A stretch of 37,612 bases of DNA from Clostridia bacterium (GCA_017626135.1 JAGAJI010000007.1:1-37612); one strand, 5' to 3'. Counted from the first letter of the stretch, positions 1 through 9,513 are shown. Notes: generated by a model from the sequence alone, not told the origin. Program-made: numbers and translations.

Positions 1-2
1 CG

Positions 3-995
3 TCGATGGATGATAGCATATCTAAAAAGATTATTAGAGGAAGCGATGGGAATTTGTATATCCATAAAGCTGAATTTAATGTATTCTACGATTTCTTAAG
101 AGATATTATCGGCTATAATTACAGCTATGGTCAGACGTATTACTTCGCAGCGCAGGCAGTTGCAAAGAAGGGAACAGCCTACGTAGACAGTGAAATTTCT
201 GGAATTGGCGCAAGCGGTATTGTACGCGACGCATCCAAGGGAACGGAAAAATATACCGTAACGGTACAAAACGGTACGATTGACGGCGAACTTACGACGG
301 TAACGGCAGGCTATGGCGTAGCGGTAAACGTTGTGGCAAACGCGTTTGAAAATGACGAATTTGCAGCTTGGAAGTTGGTTACGGTAGGCGAAGATGGAAC
401 GGAAACGGTTGGCGAAGTATATTCCGACAGCGAAACGTTCACGTTGACGGTAACCTCTTCGTTGACGATTCGCGCGGTTGGCAAATCTGAAACGCAAAAA
501 GTTAAGTTGGCAACCCCCGATAACTCCAACAATCAAATGATTACGTTTGTTGTTAGTGGCTCCAATTTCTACATTGAATTTGACCGTCAAAAGAATGCAG
601 ATGGTTCTGCAGATACAGTATTTGACGAAGGCGTAGCGTATGTCAGATATTATATGTATAGAGACATTACGAATGAAGCAGGCGAAACGGAAAAACAACT
701 TGTTTCCCATTTTGATATTACCAGTGACGGCTACGTTATCAATTATAATGGCGAAAAGTGTCCTCAACGACTTGAAGGAGAACCTGGTAATTTCTACAGC
801 AAAATGAAGGACGGCACCATCCATAACTGGATTAAAGCATCCTACGTGCAGGGTGCGCAAGCTAAAGGCTTGGATATTACTGAATGGAGTGCAAGTGAAA
901 CGCATTACTTCGCATGCCAAGTAATTTCCAGCAATCCTGATTTGTACGAAGACAGTGATATCGGTGCAATGGGTAAAGGACACGGCAGTATTTAA
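3..995 (+). CDS. Secreted repeat/surface protein, 5'-truncated by window edge
   Basis: The reading frame is open from the first bases, so the true start and any signal peptide lie upstream; the ATG at 6 is probably internal. The visible 330 residues are rich in Thr, Val, Gly and Asp, as in extracellular beta-sandwich proteins. Residues about 80-160 resemble divergent InlB-type 'bacterial repeat' domains (YTVTVQNG, then FAAWKLV). A motif near residues 43-70 (TYYFAAQAV ... YVDSEISGIG) recurs near the C-terminus (THYFACQVI ... YEDSDIGAMG), so the protein carries a diverged duplicated module. No LPXTG or transmembrane tail is seen before the stop. It precedes the membrane-anchored GH3 by 70 bp on the same strand, so the two may be cotranscribed. 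A surface or secreted role is inferred; the function is unknown. Confidence 0.75.
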   Translation, partial: SMDDSISKKIIRGSDGNLYIHKAEFNVFYDFLRDIIGYNYSYGQTYYFAAQAVAKKGTAYVDSEISGIGASGIVRDASKGTEKYTVTVQNGTIDGELTTVTAGYGVAVNVVANAFENDEFAAWKLVTVGEDGTETVGEVYSDSETFTLTVTSSLTIRAVGKSETQKVKLATPDNSNNQMITFVVSGSNFYIEFDRQKNADGSADTVFDEGVAYVRYYMYRDITNEAGETEKQLVSHFDITSDGYVINYNGEKCPQRLEGEPGNFYSKMKDGTIHNWIKASYVQGAQAKGLDITEWSASETHYFACQVISSNPDLYEDSDIGAMGKGHGSI

Positions 996-1005
996 GCAAT
1001 GAAAA

Positions 1006-1035
1006 GCGTTTCCCCTTGGAAGCGAGGGGAAACGC
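1006..1035 (+). terminator. Stem-loop between surface protein and GH3
   Basis: An 11-bp perfect stem (1006-1016 with 1025-1035) has an 8-nt loop. It is followed by A-rich sequence, not a U-tract, on the + strand. It may stabilise or process a shared transcript rather than act as a full terminator. The minus strand has a short U-tract (CTTTTC), but no minus-strand gene ends here. Confidence 0.4.
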
Positions 1036-1065
1036 AAAAGAAAATAATTATAAGAGGAAAATAAA

Positions 1066-4038
1066 ATGGCAAATAAGAAAAAGAAAAAAGGTGGTTTTTC
1101 CATAGGGAAAGCATTTATTAGCCTTCTTTTGGCTGTTGGACTTGTTGCAGGCAACTACGCTTGTTGGTTGAATGAAGGTCTTATTACGATGTATCTTTGC
1201 GGTGACGGCGCGCAGGACCAGAGTGAAGAAGCAATAGCCGCGCGTGAAAGCGGTAAAGCTTTGGCTCAAAAAGTAGAAGAAGAAGGCGCAGTGCTTTTGA
1301 AGAACGAAACGTTGAAAGACGGCACTAAGTCTTTGCCTTTAAAAGAAAATACGAAGGTAAACGTATTCGGTTTTTCGGGTAGCGATCGCGGGTTCATTCC
1401 TCAAGGGACTGGTTCGGGTACTGGTTCAAGAAACGAGCTTGTTACGTTCCTTGGCGGTTTGAAAGAAGCGGGCATTGAATACAATGAAACGCTTGCAGCG
1501 GCTTATAACAACTTGGGTTGGAGCAGAGCTGGCGGCGGTTCGTACATTATCGAAGCGCATGGTGATAGATATAAAGATTTCTACGGTGTTTCCGAAGCTC
1601 CCGAAAGTTTCTATACCGATAATCTTATGCAGAATGCAGTTGCGTATTCCGATACGGCAATCGTCGTACTTGGTAGATTGATGGGGGAAGGTAACGACTT
1701 TTCGAAAGTGCAGTACTTCTCCAACCAGGCAGGCGGCGGTCAGGATACGTCGAGAAAATTGCAATCGCTTTCCGCGCGCGAAGAATATATGATTGATCTT
1801 GTTGCGGAAAATTTTGAAAACGTAATTCTTGTTACCAACACGGGTAACCCTCTTGAATTGGGTATCGCTGACACCGACAAAGTAGATGCGGTATTAAATA
1901 TGGGTATGCCCGGCACGCGTGGTACGATCGGTCTTGCAAATATTTTAAGCGGTAAGGCAAATCCTTCCGGTAAACTTGCAGACACATGGGCTTACGACCT
2001 TTCTACGGCAGCATCTTATGCGACGTCCGGTTTGGAAGGCGTTGGTTACTATTACATAAACGGTGAACAATACTCCGCTTACACGGAATATCGTGAAAAC
2101 ATCTATAACGGTTATCTTTGGTATGAAACGGCAGATAAAGAAGGTTTCTGGGATAGCGATTTTTCAAAGAACCGTTGGAATATTAAAAACGGTTACGAAG
2201 ACGTTGTACAGTATCCTTTCGGTTATGGTCTTTCCTATACGAACTTTGATTGGGAATTAAAAGAAACCTCCTTTAAAGATGGCGCTAAGGTCGCAAAAGA
2301 AGATACATTGAAAGTAACCGTTCGTGTTACGAATACGGGTAATGTAGCGGGTAAAGATGTTGTGGAATTGTATTATTCCGCTCCTTACACAAAGGGTGGC
2401 ATTGAAAAGTCCGCAATTAAGCTTGGTGGCTTTGCGAAAACCCCTGAAATTGAACCCGGTCAGTATGCGGATGTCATTATCGAAATGCCTATCGAAGAAA
2501 TGAAATCGTACGATTGCTACGATAAGAACAACAACGGATTCATGGGTTACGAACTTGAAAAGGGTAATTATGAAATCTCCTTCCGTTCGGACGTACATAC
2601 CTTGAAGAAAGGCATGGATGACAATCAAATGACGCTGGTTGTGGAAGAAGATATTCGTTACGAAGTTGACTCCAAGACGGGAACGAAAGTTGAAAACGTA
2701 TTTACCAATTATACGAATCCCGTTTCCGGTGCAACGAGTAAGGTAAACGAACCTTTCCATCCCAATCCTGTTTCTTATGACGGTTCCGAACATGACGACG
2801 GTGCAACCGAATATATGACGCGTAACGACTTTGTAGGTACGTTCCCTAAAGAAAAGGTTGAAAGCAGAAATATGGGTAGCCTTTACACGAAGATGAGTGG
2901 TATTTATACCCCCATTGACGAAGAAGGTTTGGAAATCCCCGAATACGGTTCGAAGAAGACGAACTGGAAGATTCAAGACCTTGCAGGCGTACCTTATGAC
3001 GATGCGAAATGGGATGAAATCGTAAGCCAGTTGACCTATGATAGAGCCATTAAAATGATTACGGATGCAGGTTACGGTACGACGGAAATTGCGGAAATCG
3101 GTATGCCTGGTAGAAATGAAACGGACGGTCCTTCCGGTTTCAACATTAACGTAACGGGCGGCAATAAATTGGCGGCAGTGAACTATCCTTGTCCTACCGT
3201 TCTTGCACAGACGTGGGATTGGTATATGGCTTACCAAGTAGGTGTAGCCGTTGGTATGGAAGGTACAAGCTACGGTTACGACGGTTGGTATGGCCCTGGT
3301 GGTAACGTACACCGTTCGGCAATGGGCGGACGTAACTTTGAATACTACTCTGAAGACGGTCTTGTTTCCGGTACGATGCTTGCTTATCACGTACTTGGTG
3401 CGAAAGAACAGGGCGTTCTTGCATACATCAAACATATCGGTGCAAACGAAGACGATAAAGAACGTACGATGGGGCAGGACGGTTGTTACAAGTGGTTCAC
3501 CGAACAGACGTTCCGTGAAAACTACTTGAAGTCTTTCGAAGTTGCAATTAAACGCGGCGGAGTAAACGCATTGATGGTTTCCGCAACCCGTACGGGCGGT
3601 ATGAGAAGTACCGGTTCTTATGCAATGATTTCGGCGGTTGTTCGTAACGAATGGGGATTCCGCGGTACGATCATTACCGACTATTATCAGGGCAGAAACA
3701 TCAACGACTTCGACGAATGTATCAGAGCAGGTTGCAACCAGATGCTTGAACCGAACGGTAATGTTTCTTTCGATACGAAGAATATCGAAACGTCGAAATA
3801 CTACGTGCATCAGGCAGCAAAAGATTTCATCTACGCATATGTAGAAACGAAGCACTATGCAGCAACGGCGCAAGGGCTTGAAAACAGCGCAATGGTCGGC
3901 GTTTCCGTAGCGAAAGACATATTCCCTTGGTGGATTCCTCTTCTTACGTTGGTGAACACTGTACTTCTTACAAGTATTATCGTTTTGAACGTTGGTGGTT
4001 CTTCGGAAAGCAAGAGCAAGAGCAAGAAAATAAGGTGA
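1066..4038 (+). CDS. Membrane-anchored, domain-permuted glycoside hydrolase family 3
   Basis: A 990-residue GH3 enzyme (beta-glucosidase/beta-xylosidase type) with permuted domain order. The usual C-terminal alpha/beta domain comes first (about 60-390, with PFGYGLSYT), then an FnIII-like domain (about 400-540), then the TIM-barrel domain. The catalytic nucleophile is probably Asp872 in GFRGTIITDYY. The conserved KH pair is K789-H790 (YIKHIGANED), and GEGND (E208) is the candidate acid/base. A transmembrane segment lies near residues 14-33 after a Lys-rich N-terminus, and a second near 945-968 before a Lys/Ser-rich tail. Both ends should be cytoplasmic and the enzyme outside. The ribosome site is AGAGGAAA, about 8 nt before the ATG. 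The next genes handle pentose, so an oligosaccharide substrate is likely, but specificity cannot be read from sequence. Confidence 0.9.
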   Translation: MANKKKKKGGFSIGKAFISLLLAVGLVAGNYACWLNEGLITMYLCGDGAQDQSEEAIAARESGKALAQKVEEEGAVLLKNETLKDGTKSLPLKENTKVNVFGFSGSDRGFIPQGTGSGTGSRNELVTFLGGLKEAGIEYNETLAAAYNNLGWSRAGGGSYIIEAHGDRYKDFYGVSEAPESFYTDNLMQNAVAYSDTAIVVLGRLMGEGNDFSKVQYFSNQAGGGQDTSRKLQSLSAREEYMIDLVAENFENVILVTNTGNPLELGIADTDKVDAVLNMGMPGTRGTIGLANILSGKANPSGKLADTWAYDLSTAASYATSGLEGVGYYYINGEQYSAYTEYRENIYNGYLWYETADKEGFWDSDFSKNRWNIKNGYEDVVQYPFGYGLSYTNFDWELKETSFKDGAKVAKEDTLKVTVRVTNTGNVAGKDVVELYYSAPYTKGGIEKSAIKLGGFAKTPEIEPGQYADVIIEMPIEEMKSYDCYDKNNNGFMGYELEKGNYEISFRSDVHTLKKGMDDNQMTLVVEEDIRYEVDSKTGTKVENVFTNYTNPVSGATSKVNEPFHPNPVSYDGSEHDDGATEYMTRNDFVGTFPKEKVESRNMGSLYTKMSGIYTPIDEEGLEIPEYGSKKTNWKIQDLAGVPYDDAKWDEIVSQLTYDRAIKMITDAGYGTTEIAEIGMPGRNETDGPSGFNINVTGGNKLAAVNYPCPTVLAQTWDWYMAYQVGVAVGMEGTSYGYDGWYGPGGNVHRSAMGGRNFEYYSEDGLVSGTMLAYHVLGAKEQGVLAYIKHIGANEDDKERTMGQDGCYKWFTEQTFRENYLKSFEVAIKRGGVNALMVSATRTGGMRSTGSYAMISAVVRNEWGFRGTIITDYYQGRNINDFDECIRAGCNQMLEPNGNVSFDTKNIETSKYYVHQAAKDFIYAYVETKHYAATAQGLENSAMVGVSVAKDIFPWWIPLLTLVNTVLLTSIIVLNVGGSSESKSKSKKIR

Positions 4039-4040
4039 AA

Positions 4041-4082
4041 TAAATCTACAGGAGAGAACTTCGGTTCTCTCCTGTAGATTTA
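4041..4082 (+). terminator. Long UUCG hairpin after GH3
   Basis: Perfect 19-bp arms (4041-4059 and 4064-4082) are closed by a TTCG tetraloop. There is no clear U-tract. It lies 3 bp after the GH3 stop and probably protects the transcript 3' end or terminates together with the next hairpin. Confidence 0.65.
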
Positions 4083-4095
4083 TAGACAAGAAAAA

Positions 4096-4114
4096 GGACG
4101 GCAAACTGCCGTCC
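4096..4114 (-). terminator. Rho-independent terminator of the xyl operon
   Basis: An 8-bp GC-rich stem (4096-4103 with 4107-4114) with a 3-nt loop. On the minus strand it is followed by TTTTTCTTG, the classic layout for ending the GH43-containing operon. On the + strand ATTTTC follows, so it may act in both directions. Confidence 0.75.
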
Positions 4115-4153
4115 ATTTTCATATAAGGATTTTATGAAAGATAATAAAGAATA

Positions 4154-5587
4154 TTAAAAGGAAATGGAAAGGAAGTTCAATCTGCCCTTGCCTTGGTAGG
4201 TAAAATACAAAGGTTTTACGCCGTTTTCAACGTCAAGCTTTGCCGTAAACGTTTGAGGCAATTTACCGCTTTCGATATCAATCGTCGCGACCATGGTGCC
4301 GTTCAAACCGTCTTTAACAAGCATTTTGCCCTGTGCTTTACCGCTTACGGTAACGGAGATAGACTTATTATCCTTGAATTCAAAATACTTAAAACCAGCC
4401 GTTGCGCCGTCCGAGAAGTTTGCAATATGCTGATCGCCGTTTTCCTCTCTGTCCTTGCCCGTTTGCGTGAAATAAGGATGACAACCCTTGGGAGGCTTGA
4501 TGCCGCCGTAGAAATACACCCCCTTCTTGGAGAACAGGTGACAAGCGATTCTCGCCTCGTATGCCCCTTCCGCTTTGAGCGGCCCACCGTTCAAGCCGCA
4601 GGAAGTTACCTCTGCCTGTTTGAACGTGCCGTCGGGGAGCATTTCAATCTCTTCCGCGCACGCTTGGCGGGAATAACAATGCCGATTCGTCTGCCTGTGA
4701 TAGAACACATAATACTTGCCGTTGATACGTTCAACGCTGCCATGGGTATTGCCTACGTAGTTCAACGGCTTGTCGGAAAGCCCCAAATCGGCAATGGAAA
4801 CGAGCGTTCCTTTGTAGGTGAACTCGCCCGTGGGACTATCGCTCATCGCATAGCAAAGCTCGTGCCCGTTCACCGACGAGTAGATAAAATAGTACTTGCC
4901 GTTAAACTTGCGCATAGACGCCGCCTCGAAGAATTCGTGTCCTTCGTACCCCGTGCCCTTGGAGCTGTGCTGGGATCTGCCCACTCTGCCCAAGGGAAGT
5001 TTGACGGTGAGCATATCATCCTCAATCTCGGCGACCATCGCGCCGTGGGTATTGACCGCCTTGAACGCCGTGAAAATGTTGGGAGTTTTCGGTGCCATGC
5101 CCGTGTACAGATAGATTTTCCCGTCGTCGTCACGGAACACGCCCGGGTCGAACTGGTGGATATCCGTTTCCGTTTTGCTCCTGCCCAAAATGGTGCCGTC
5201 GGGATATTTCACCCTACCCAGGTATTTGTACACGCCTGCAGGCGTATCGCAAACGGCTACCCCAATACGGCGTTCGTTGCCCTTAAAATAGTAGAGATAA
5301 TATCTCCCGTCCTTGCCCTGCACAACGTCAGGCGCGTACATGGTAGGAAGAAAGAAGGGGGGCTTTTCGGGATCGTCCGTCTTCTTCCAGATTACGCCTT
5401 CATAGCGCCAATCACTCAAATCATCCACGGGAGCAGACCAGCAAACGTAGTCGTTTGCACAGAATTCGTTGCTATTAAAGCAATCATGGCTGCCGTAGAT
5501 ATACACTCTGTCACCGAATACGTGCGGTTCGCCGTCGGGGACGTATTCATAGGAAGGAAGATAAGGGTTGAATACTTGTTTCTTCAT
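4154..5587 (-). CDS. Glycoside hydrolase family 43 (arabinofuranosidase/beta-xylosidase type)
   Basis: A 477-residue protein that opens with NPYLPSYEYVPDGEPHVFGD, the usual start of GH43 five-bladed beta-propellers. The Asp in EPHVFGDRVYIYGSHD and the later FDPGVFRDDDGK, EGHEFFEAAS and NYVGNTHGS segments fit the family's catalytic region. The last 120 residues look like a beta-sandwich carbohydrate-binding domain. There is no signal peptide, so it likely acts on imported oligosaccharides in the cytoplasm. A GTG at 5596 is in frame, but AAAGGTG ends just before the ATG at 5587, so I chose the ATG. It is the third gene of the xylA-xylB operon (24 bp after xylB), which points to release of xylose or arabinose. 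Exact specificity is open. Confidence 0.9.
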   Translation of the reverse strand: MKKQVFNPYLPSYEYVPDGEPHVFGDRVYIYGSHDCFNSNEFCANDYVCWSAPVDDLSDWRYEGVIWKKTDDPEKPPFFLPTMYAPDVVQGKDGRYYLYYFKGNERRIGVAVCDTPAGVYKYLGRVKYPDGTILGRSKTETDIHQFDPGVFRDDDGKIYLYTGMAPKTPNIFTAFKAVNTHGAMVAEIEDDMLTVKLPLGRVGRSQHSSKGTGYEGHEFFEAASMRKFNGKYYFIYSSVNGHELCYAMSDSPTGEFTYKGTLVSIADLGLSDKPLNYVGNTHGSVERINGKYYVFYHRQTNRHCYSRQACAEEIEMLPDGTFKQAEVTSCGLNGGPLKAEGAYEARIACHLFSKKGVYFYGGIKPPKGCHPYFTQTGKDREENGDQHIANFSDGATAGFKYFEFKDNKSISVTVSGKAQGKMLVKDGLNGTMVATIDIESGKLPQTFTAKLDVENGVKPLYFTYQGKGRLNFLSISF

Positions 5588-5611
5588 AATTTTCACCTTT
5601 ATAAAATCATA

Positions 5612-7072
5612 TTAAAATACTTCTTTCAAAGCGGGATAAAGCTTCGTGAATTTTTCGTATTTTTCAGCATAGAGGCATACCATGTCTGCGTTGGGATACA
5701 CAATTTCGGAAACAGAGAGTATCTTTTGAGCCGCTTCTTCCACGCTTTCATATGCCCCGCAAGCCACCATGGCAAGCATAGCACCGCCATAGGAAGGCCC
5801 TTCCTCGATTGAGGGAACTTCCACGGGAATCCCCAATACGTTTGCAATGATTTGTCTCCAAAGCTTACTCTTGGCGCCGCCTCCGCAAATGCGGGTGGAG
5901 GGAATCTCGAGTCCGCTTTGTTTTGCGATCTCCACGCAATCTTTGAGCGCAAACGCCACCCCTTCCAGGACGGCAAGGGTTAGATGTTTCCGCGTGGTCG
6001 TGGGACGAAGTCCGATGAACGCGCCTTTTGCGTTGACGTCGTTGTGTGGGCTTCTCTCACCCATGAGATAGGGGAGGAAGAATACTTCGTTTTTAGCCAA
6101 AAGTTCTTCCAGCTCTTCCTGTTCCTTTCGATAATCATTCGTTTCTAAAACGTTCATCCACCATTCGTTACAGGATGCCGCCGAAAGAATACAGCCCATA
6201 AGGTGGTATTTTCCGTTCGCATGGCAGAAGGAATGGAGTGCGTTTTTCTTATCCACGCTGAAGTTATCCTGTGAGATAAATACGGTGCCACTCGTTCCAA
6301 GCGAAATATTACAGCCGCCGTTGCCAACGATACCCGTACCGACTGCCGCCGCGGCGTTATCACCTGCGCCTGCCGCTACGCATACGTTTTCGGGAATTTC
6401 CCAAAGTTCCGCATATTCCTTTTTGAGTTCGCCTACTTTTTCATAGGATTCATAGAGCTTCGGGAGCCATTCTTTCTTCACCGAACAAAGCGCACACATC
6501 TCCTCGCTCCACGTCCGATTTTGCACGTCGAGCAGGAGTGTGCCTGCCGCGTCGGAGAGGTCGGAACAGTGATTCCCTGTAAGCATGTACGCGATGAAAT
6601 CTTTCGGGAGCATAATTTTTGCAATTTTTGCAAAGTTTTCAGGCTCGTTTTCTTTGATCCATAATACCTTGGGCGCGGTAAAGCCCGCGAACGCAATATT
6701 CGCGGTGAGAGAGGAGAGTTTTTCCTTGCCAATAATGGTGTTTAAATACTCCGTTTGTTTCTCCGTTCTGCCATCATTCCACAAGACACAAGGGCGGATC
6801 ACGTTGTCGTCTTTATCTAAAACGACCAACCCATGCATTTGACCACCGAAGGAAATGCCCTTCACCATGGCGTGATTTTGTCCTTCCAAAAGGTTGCGAA
6901 CCCCTCGTTTTACGGCGTCGAGCCAGTCTTCGGGATTTTGTTCGCTCCATCCTGCCTGCGGGTAGGAAATGGGGTATTTTTCGGAATGAGAAGAAAGGAT
7001 TTTGCCGTCTTCGGCGACGAGCAAAAGCTTCACCGAAGACGTGCCTAAATCAATACCGATATACGTATTCAT
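5612..7072 (-). CDS. xylB: Xylulokinase
   Basis: A 486-residue FGGY-family sugar kinase that converts D-xylulose plus ATP to xylulose-5-phosphate in the cytoplasm. It starts with the phosphate-binding MNTYIGIDLGTSSVKLLL and has MHGLVVLD, VLWNDGRT, the central GAGDNAAAAVGTG and ICGGGAKSKLW ATPase motifs, all in family order and at full length. It begins 3 bp after the xylA stop, so the two are translationally linked. The segment at 5674-5693 near the C-terminus matches a dispersed repeat found elsewhere in the window (see findings). Context (xylA, GH43, transketolase) makes xylulose the likely substrate. Confidence 0.95.
   Translation of the reverse strand: MNTYIGIDLGTSSVKLLLVAEDGKILSSHSEKYPISYPQAGWSEQNPEDWLDAVKRGVRNLLEGQNHAMVKGISFGGQMHGLVVLDKDDNVIRPCVLWNDGRTEKQTEYLNTIIGKEKLSSLTANIAFAGFTAPKVLWIKENEPENFAKIAKIMLPKDFIAYMLTGNHCSDLSDAAGTLLLDVQNRTWSEEMCALCSVKKEWLPKLYESYEKVGELKKEYAELWEIPENVCVAAGAGDNAAAAVGTGIVGNGGCNISLGTSGTVFISQDNFSVDKKNALHSFCHANGKYHLMGCILSAASCNEWWMNVLETNDYRKEQEELEELLAKNEVFFLPYLMGERSPHNDVNAKGAFIGLRPTTTRKHLTLAVLEGVAFALKDCVEIAKQSGLEIPSTRICGGGAKSKLWRQIIANVLGIPVEVPSIEEGPSYGGAMLAMVACGAYESVEEAAQKILSVSEIVYPNADMVCLYAEKYEKFTKLYPALKEVF
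5674..5693 (+). repeat. Possible dispersed repeat copy inside xylB
   Basis: GGCATACCATGTCTGCGTTG is 19/20 identical to the copy at 35142-35166. It encodes NADMV near residues 460-467 of XylB, in a part of the family that varies in sequence. Because the family usually has residues here, chance similarity is possible. Confidence 0.4.
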
Positions 7073-7075
7073 AAC

Positions 7076-8401
7076 TTAATTTCTGAAAAGGATATCGTTT
7101 ACAACGTGCTGTAAACCTTCTTGATTGCCGCTGTCGGGAAGTTCGGGGGCGCCGAGTTGTTCCGCGTGCGCCGCAAGCTCTTCGAGAGTGGAAGTCTTAT
7201 TCAAAATCTTCTTACCGAGTTCGGTCGTCGAATAGCTCGCATAGCGGTTTTTCACGAATTGATCCAGTCTGCCGTCCTCGATGATCGCCGCCGCTTTGAT
7301 AAGCCCGAGCGCGAAGGTATCCATACCGAGAATAAACGCTTTGAACATATCCTCTTGCGTGTAGGAAGGACGACGGTTTTTGGAGTCGAAGTTAAAGCCG
7401 CCCGTCAGTCCGCCTGCCTTCAACACCTCGTACATACACATGGTTGCGTCGTATACGTTGCAGGGGAATTCGTCGGTATCCCAACCGAGGAGCAGATCGC
7501 CTTGGTTCGCGTCGATGGAACCAAGCATTCCGTTGATCGCGGAGATGCGGAGTTCGTGCTGGAAAGTATGCCCTGCGAGGGTAGCATGGTTGGCTTCAAT
7601 GTTCATTTTGAAGTCTTTTTCAAGTCCGTGCGCCTTCAAGAAACCGATCGCGGTTGCCGCGTCAAAATCGTACTGATGCTTCATGGGTTCCTTCGGTTTC
7701 GGTTCGATGTAAAAATCGCCCGTAAAGCCGATGCTTCTGCCGTATTCCACTGCCATACGCATAAGGTTTGCGATGTTTTCCTGTTCGAGCTTCACGTCCG
7801 TGTTGAGAAGAGTTTCATAGCCTTCTCTGCCGCCCCAGAATACGTAGCCTCTGCCACCGAGTTTTACGGTGAGCTCGAGCGCTTTCTTTACCTGCGCCGC
7901 CGCAAAGCAATAAACGTCCACGCTGTTGGTGGAGCCTGCGCCGTTCATAAAGCGAGGGTTGCCGAACATGTTCGCCGTACCCCAAAGGCACTTAATGCCC
8001 GTTTCCTGCATTTTGACGAGGATATAATCGGTGATTTCGTCGAGACGACGGTTGGTTTCGTTGATATCGTCTGCTTCGGGAACGAGGTCCACGTCGTGCC
8101 AGCAGAAATATTCAATGCCGAGCTTCTGCATAAATTCAAAACCAGCGTCTACTTTTGCTTTCGCGTGAGACATGGTACCTACTTCGCTTGCGCCGAAGGA
8201 CTTGTCTGCCGTGCCGCGACCGAACATATCCGCGCCCGTTGCGCAGAGATTATGCCACCAAGCCATTGCAAAGGGCAGGTGTTCTTTCATGGTTTTGCCC
8301 ATGATGACTTTGTTTGCATCATAATAATGGAATGCAAGGGGATTCTTACTATTCGGGCCCTCGTAAGGGATCACGGGGATATTTGCGAAAATTTCTTTCA
8401 T
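7076..8401 (-). CDS. xylA: Xylose isomerase
   Basis: A 441-residue class II xylose isomerase that converts D-xylose to D-xylulose, a metal-dependent TIM barrel. The catalytic His/Asp pair is visible as WHDVDLVPE (His102, Asp105). Metal ligands lie in the [31 protein letters not shown] and [19 protein letters not shown] blocks. Length and the N-terminal [18 protein letters not shown] are typical. AAAGGAG sits 9 nt before the ATG. It is the first gene of the minus-strand operon xylA-xylB-GH43 and is divergent from a PocR/AraC regulator, which probably controls it. Confidence 0.97.
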   Translation of the reverse strand: MKEIFANIPVIPYEGPNSKNPLAFHYYDANKVIMGKTMKEHLPFAMAWWHNLCATGADMFGRGTADKSFGASEVGTMSHAKAKVDAGFEFMQKLGIEYFCWHDVDLVPEADDINETNRRLDEITDYILVKMQETGIKCLWGTANMFGNPRFMNGAGSTNSVDVYCFAAAQVKKALELTVKLGGRGYVFWGGREGYETLLNTDVKLEQENIANLMRMAVEYGRSIGFTGDFYIEPKPKEPMKHQYDFDAATAIGFLKAHGLEKDFKMNIEANHATLAGHTFQHELRISAINGMLGSIDANQGDLLLGWDTDEFPCNVYDATMCMYEVLKAGGLTGGFNFDSKNRRPSYTQEDMFKAFILGMDTFALGLIKAAAIIEDGRLDQFVKNRYASYSTTELGKKILNKTSTLEELAAHAEQLGAPELPDSGNQEGLQHVVNDILFRN

Positions 8402-8566
8402 GTTGAAATACTCCTTTATTTTTTGTTACACTATAATAATACAATAAAATTGAATGAAAGGAAAGTGAAAAATGCTTTTAAAATATATACTTTTGTGCTT
8501 TTTTCTTGAAAAGATATGGACAAATTCAAAATTGTATGATAGAATTTAGTAAAAGGAAATAGAAAT
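8402..8566. promoter_or_regulatory. Divergent xyl operon / AraC-regulator control region
   Basis: For the + strand regulator, TGGACA (8517-8522) and TAGAAT (8540-8545) are 17 bp apart. For the minus-strand xyl operon I see only a weak TTTCAT -35 (8459-8454) and TATAGT or TTATAG, as expected for an activator-dependent promoter. Upstream of that -35, TATTTTAAAAGCAT (minus strand, 8485-8472) nearly repeats a sequence at the same side of the transketolase promoter and is a candidate regulator site. Confidence 0.5.
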
Positions 8567-9406
8567 ATGATAACTTCTTTCGATATTCAAAATTTAGAAA
8601 AACTATTAAAAGATTTCTATACGGCGGTAGGAATTCGTATCTCGATATTTGATAATGAATTTAATCTTGTAACCGAATATCCTAAAATAGCGCCGAGTTA
8701 TTGTACGCTGATCAGAAGCACCGAAGCAGGCAGAGGAGGCTGTCGTAAATGCGACATGGAAGCGTGTCTGCGCGCAAAAAAATTGCGGAAGCCACATATT
8801 TATACCTGTCATGCAGGAATCACGGAAGCAATCACGCCCATTCAGCTTGGTGGTGGTGTGCTTGGTTATGCAATTTTAGCGCATATGCTTCCGACTGAAG
8901 ACTATGAATCAGCGGTAAAAAACGCTTGTGAGCTAGCGGAAAACTATGGCATAGCCAAGCGGGAAAGCATCCGCGCGATTTCCTCGATTACCTCGAAAAC
9001 AACGGAGGAGATTCATGCCGCGGTCAGTATTTTAGAGGCGGTATCTTCGTATGTATATATTCGTAATCTTGCCGTTTGGAAAAATGAGGATATATCTTTG
9101 GAGATTGAAAAGTATATTAAAGCTAATCTTAACGAGGCTCTCTCCAGCGAAGGATTATGCAAACAGTTTAATGTTTCCCGCTCCAATCTTTATCAAATTT
9201 CCCTGAAAGCATTCGGTATGGGAATCAAACAGTATATTGCATATTGTCGCATTGAGAAAGCGAAGCAACTTTTATTAGAAGATTATTCGATTTTGGAGGT
9301 TGCGGAAGCGTGCGGATATGGCGAATATAATTATTTTTGCAAAGTTTTCAAAAAAGCGACAGGCTTGTCACCATCGGAATATCGTAAAGTTAAAGGAAAT
9401 AAATAA
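8567..9406 (+). CDS. PocR-domain AraC-family transcriptional regulator
   Basis: A 279-residue regulator. Residues about 6-165 form a PocR-type sensory domain, with the conserved Cys set Cys59, Cys62, Cys67 and Cys81 in GGCRKCDMEAC and YTCHAGITE. Residues about 175-275 are an AraC-type double helix-turn-helix (LCKQFNVSRSNLYQ and ILEVAEACGYGEYNYFCKVFKKATG). PocR domains bind small ligands such as diols or sugars; here the divergent xylA suggests a pentose or a derivative. AAAGGAA lies 9 nt before the ATG. The stop codon is inside the first unit of a 13-bp tandem repeat, so repeat number changes would not alter the protein. Activation of xylA-xylB-GH43 and perhaps transketolase is inferred. Confidence 0.88.
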   Translation: MITSFDIQNLEKLLKDFYTAVGIRISIFDNEFNLVTEYPKIAPSYCTLIRSTEAGRGGCRKCDMEACLRAKKLRKPHIYTCHAGITEAITPIQLGGGVLGYAILAHMLPTEDYESAVKNACELAENYGIAKRESIRAISSITSKTTEEIHAAVSILEAVSSYVYIRNLAVWKNEDISLEIEKYIKANLNEALSSEGLCKQFNVSRSNLYQISLKAFGMGIKQYIAYCRIEKAKQLLLEDYSILEVAEACGYGEYNYFCKVFKKATGLSPSEYRKVKGNK

Positions 9407-9446
9407 AGGAAATAAATAAAGGAAATAAATAAAGGAAATAAATAAA
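9395..9446 (+). repeat. 13-bp tandem repeat, four copies
   Basis: Four perfect copies of GGAAATAAATAAA (starts 9395, 9408, 9421, 9434) followed by a partial GGAAA. The first copy carries the regulator's stop codon, and each copy resembles a ribosome site plus stop. Replication slippage would change the spacer to the terminator only. Confidence 0.95.
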
Positions 9447-9450
9447 GGAA

Positions 9451-9489
9451 ACGGTGTCTCATAGCAAAACGAGGCACCGTTCCTTTTTA
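9451..9489. terminator. Bidirectional terminator between regulator and transketolase
   Basis: A 10-bp stem (9451-9460 with 9471-9480, one G-U pair) followed by TTCCTTTTT on the + strand. On the minus strand TTTCCTTTATTTATTT follows. It can end both convergent genes. Confidence 0.8.
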
Positions 9490-9513
9490 TGAAGGGAAAT
9501 TGATGGAAGAATG

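Noticed and set aside
5217..5227. Extra dispersed repeat copy in GH43 (CAGGTATTTG)
   Set aside because: Only 10 bases match and they encode ordinary family residues (YKYLG).
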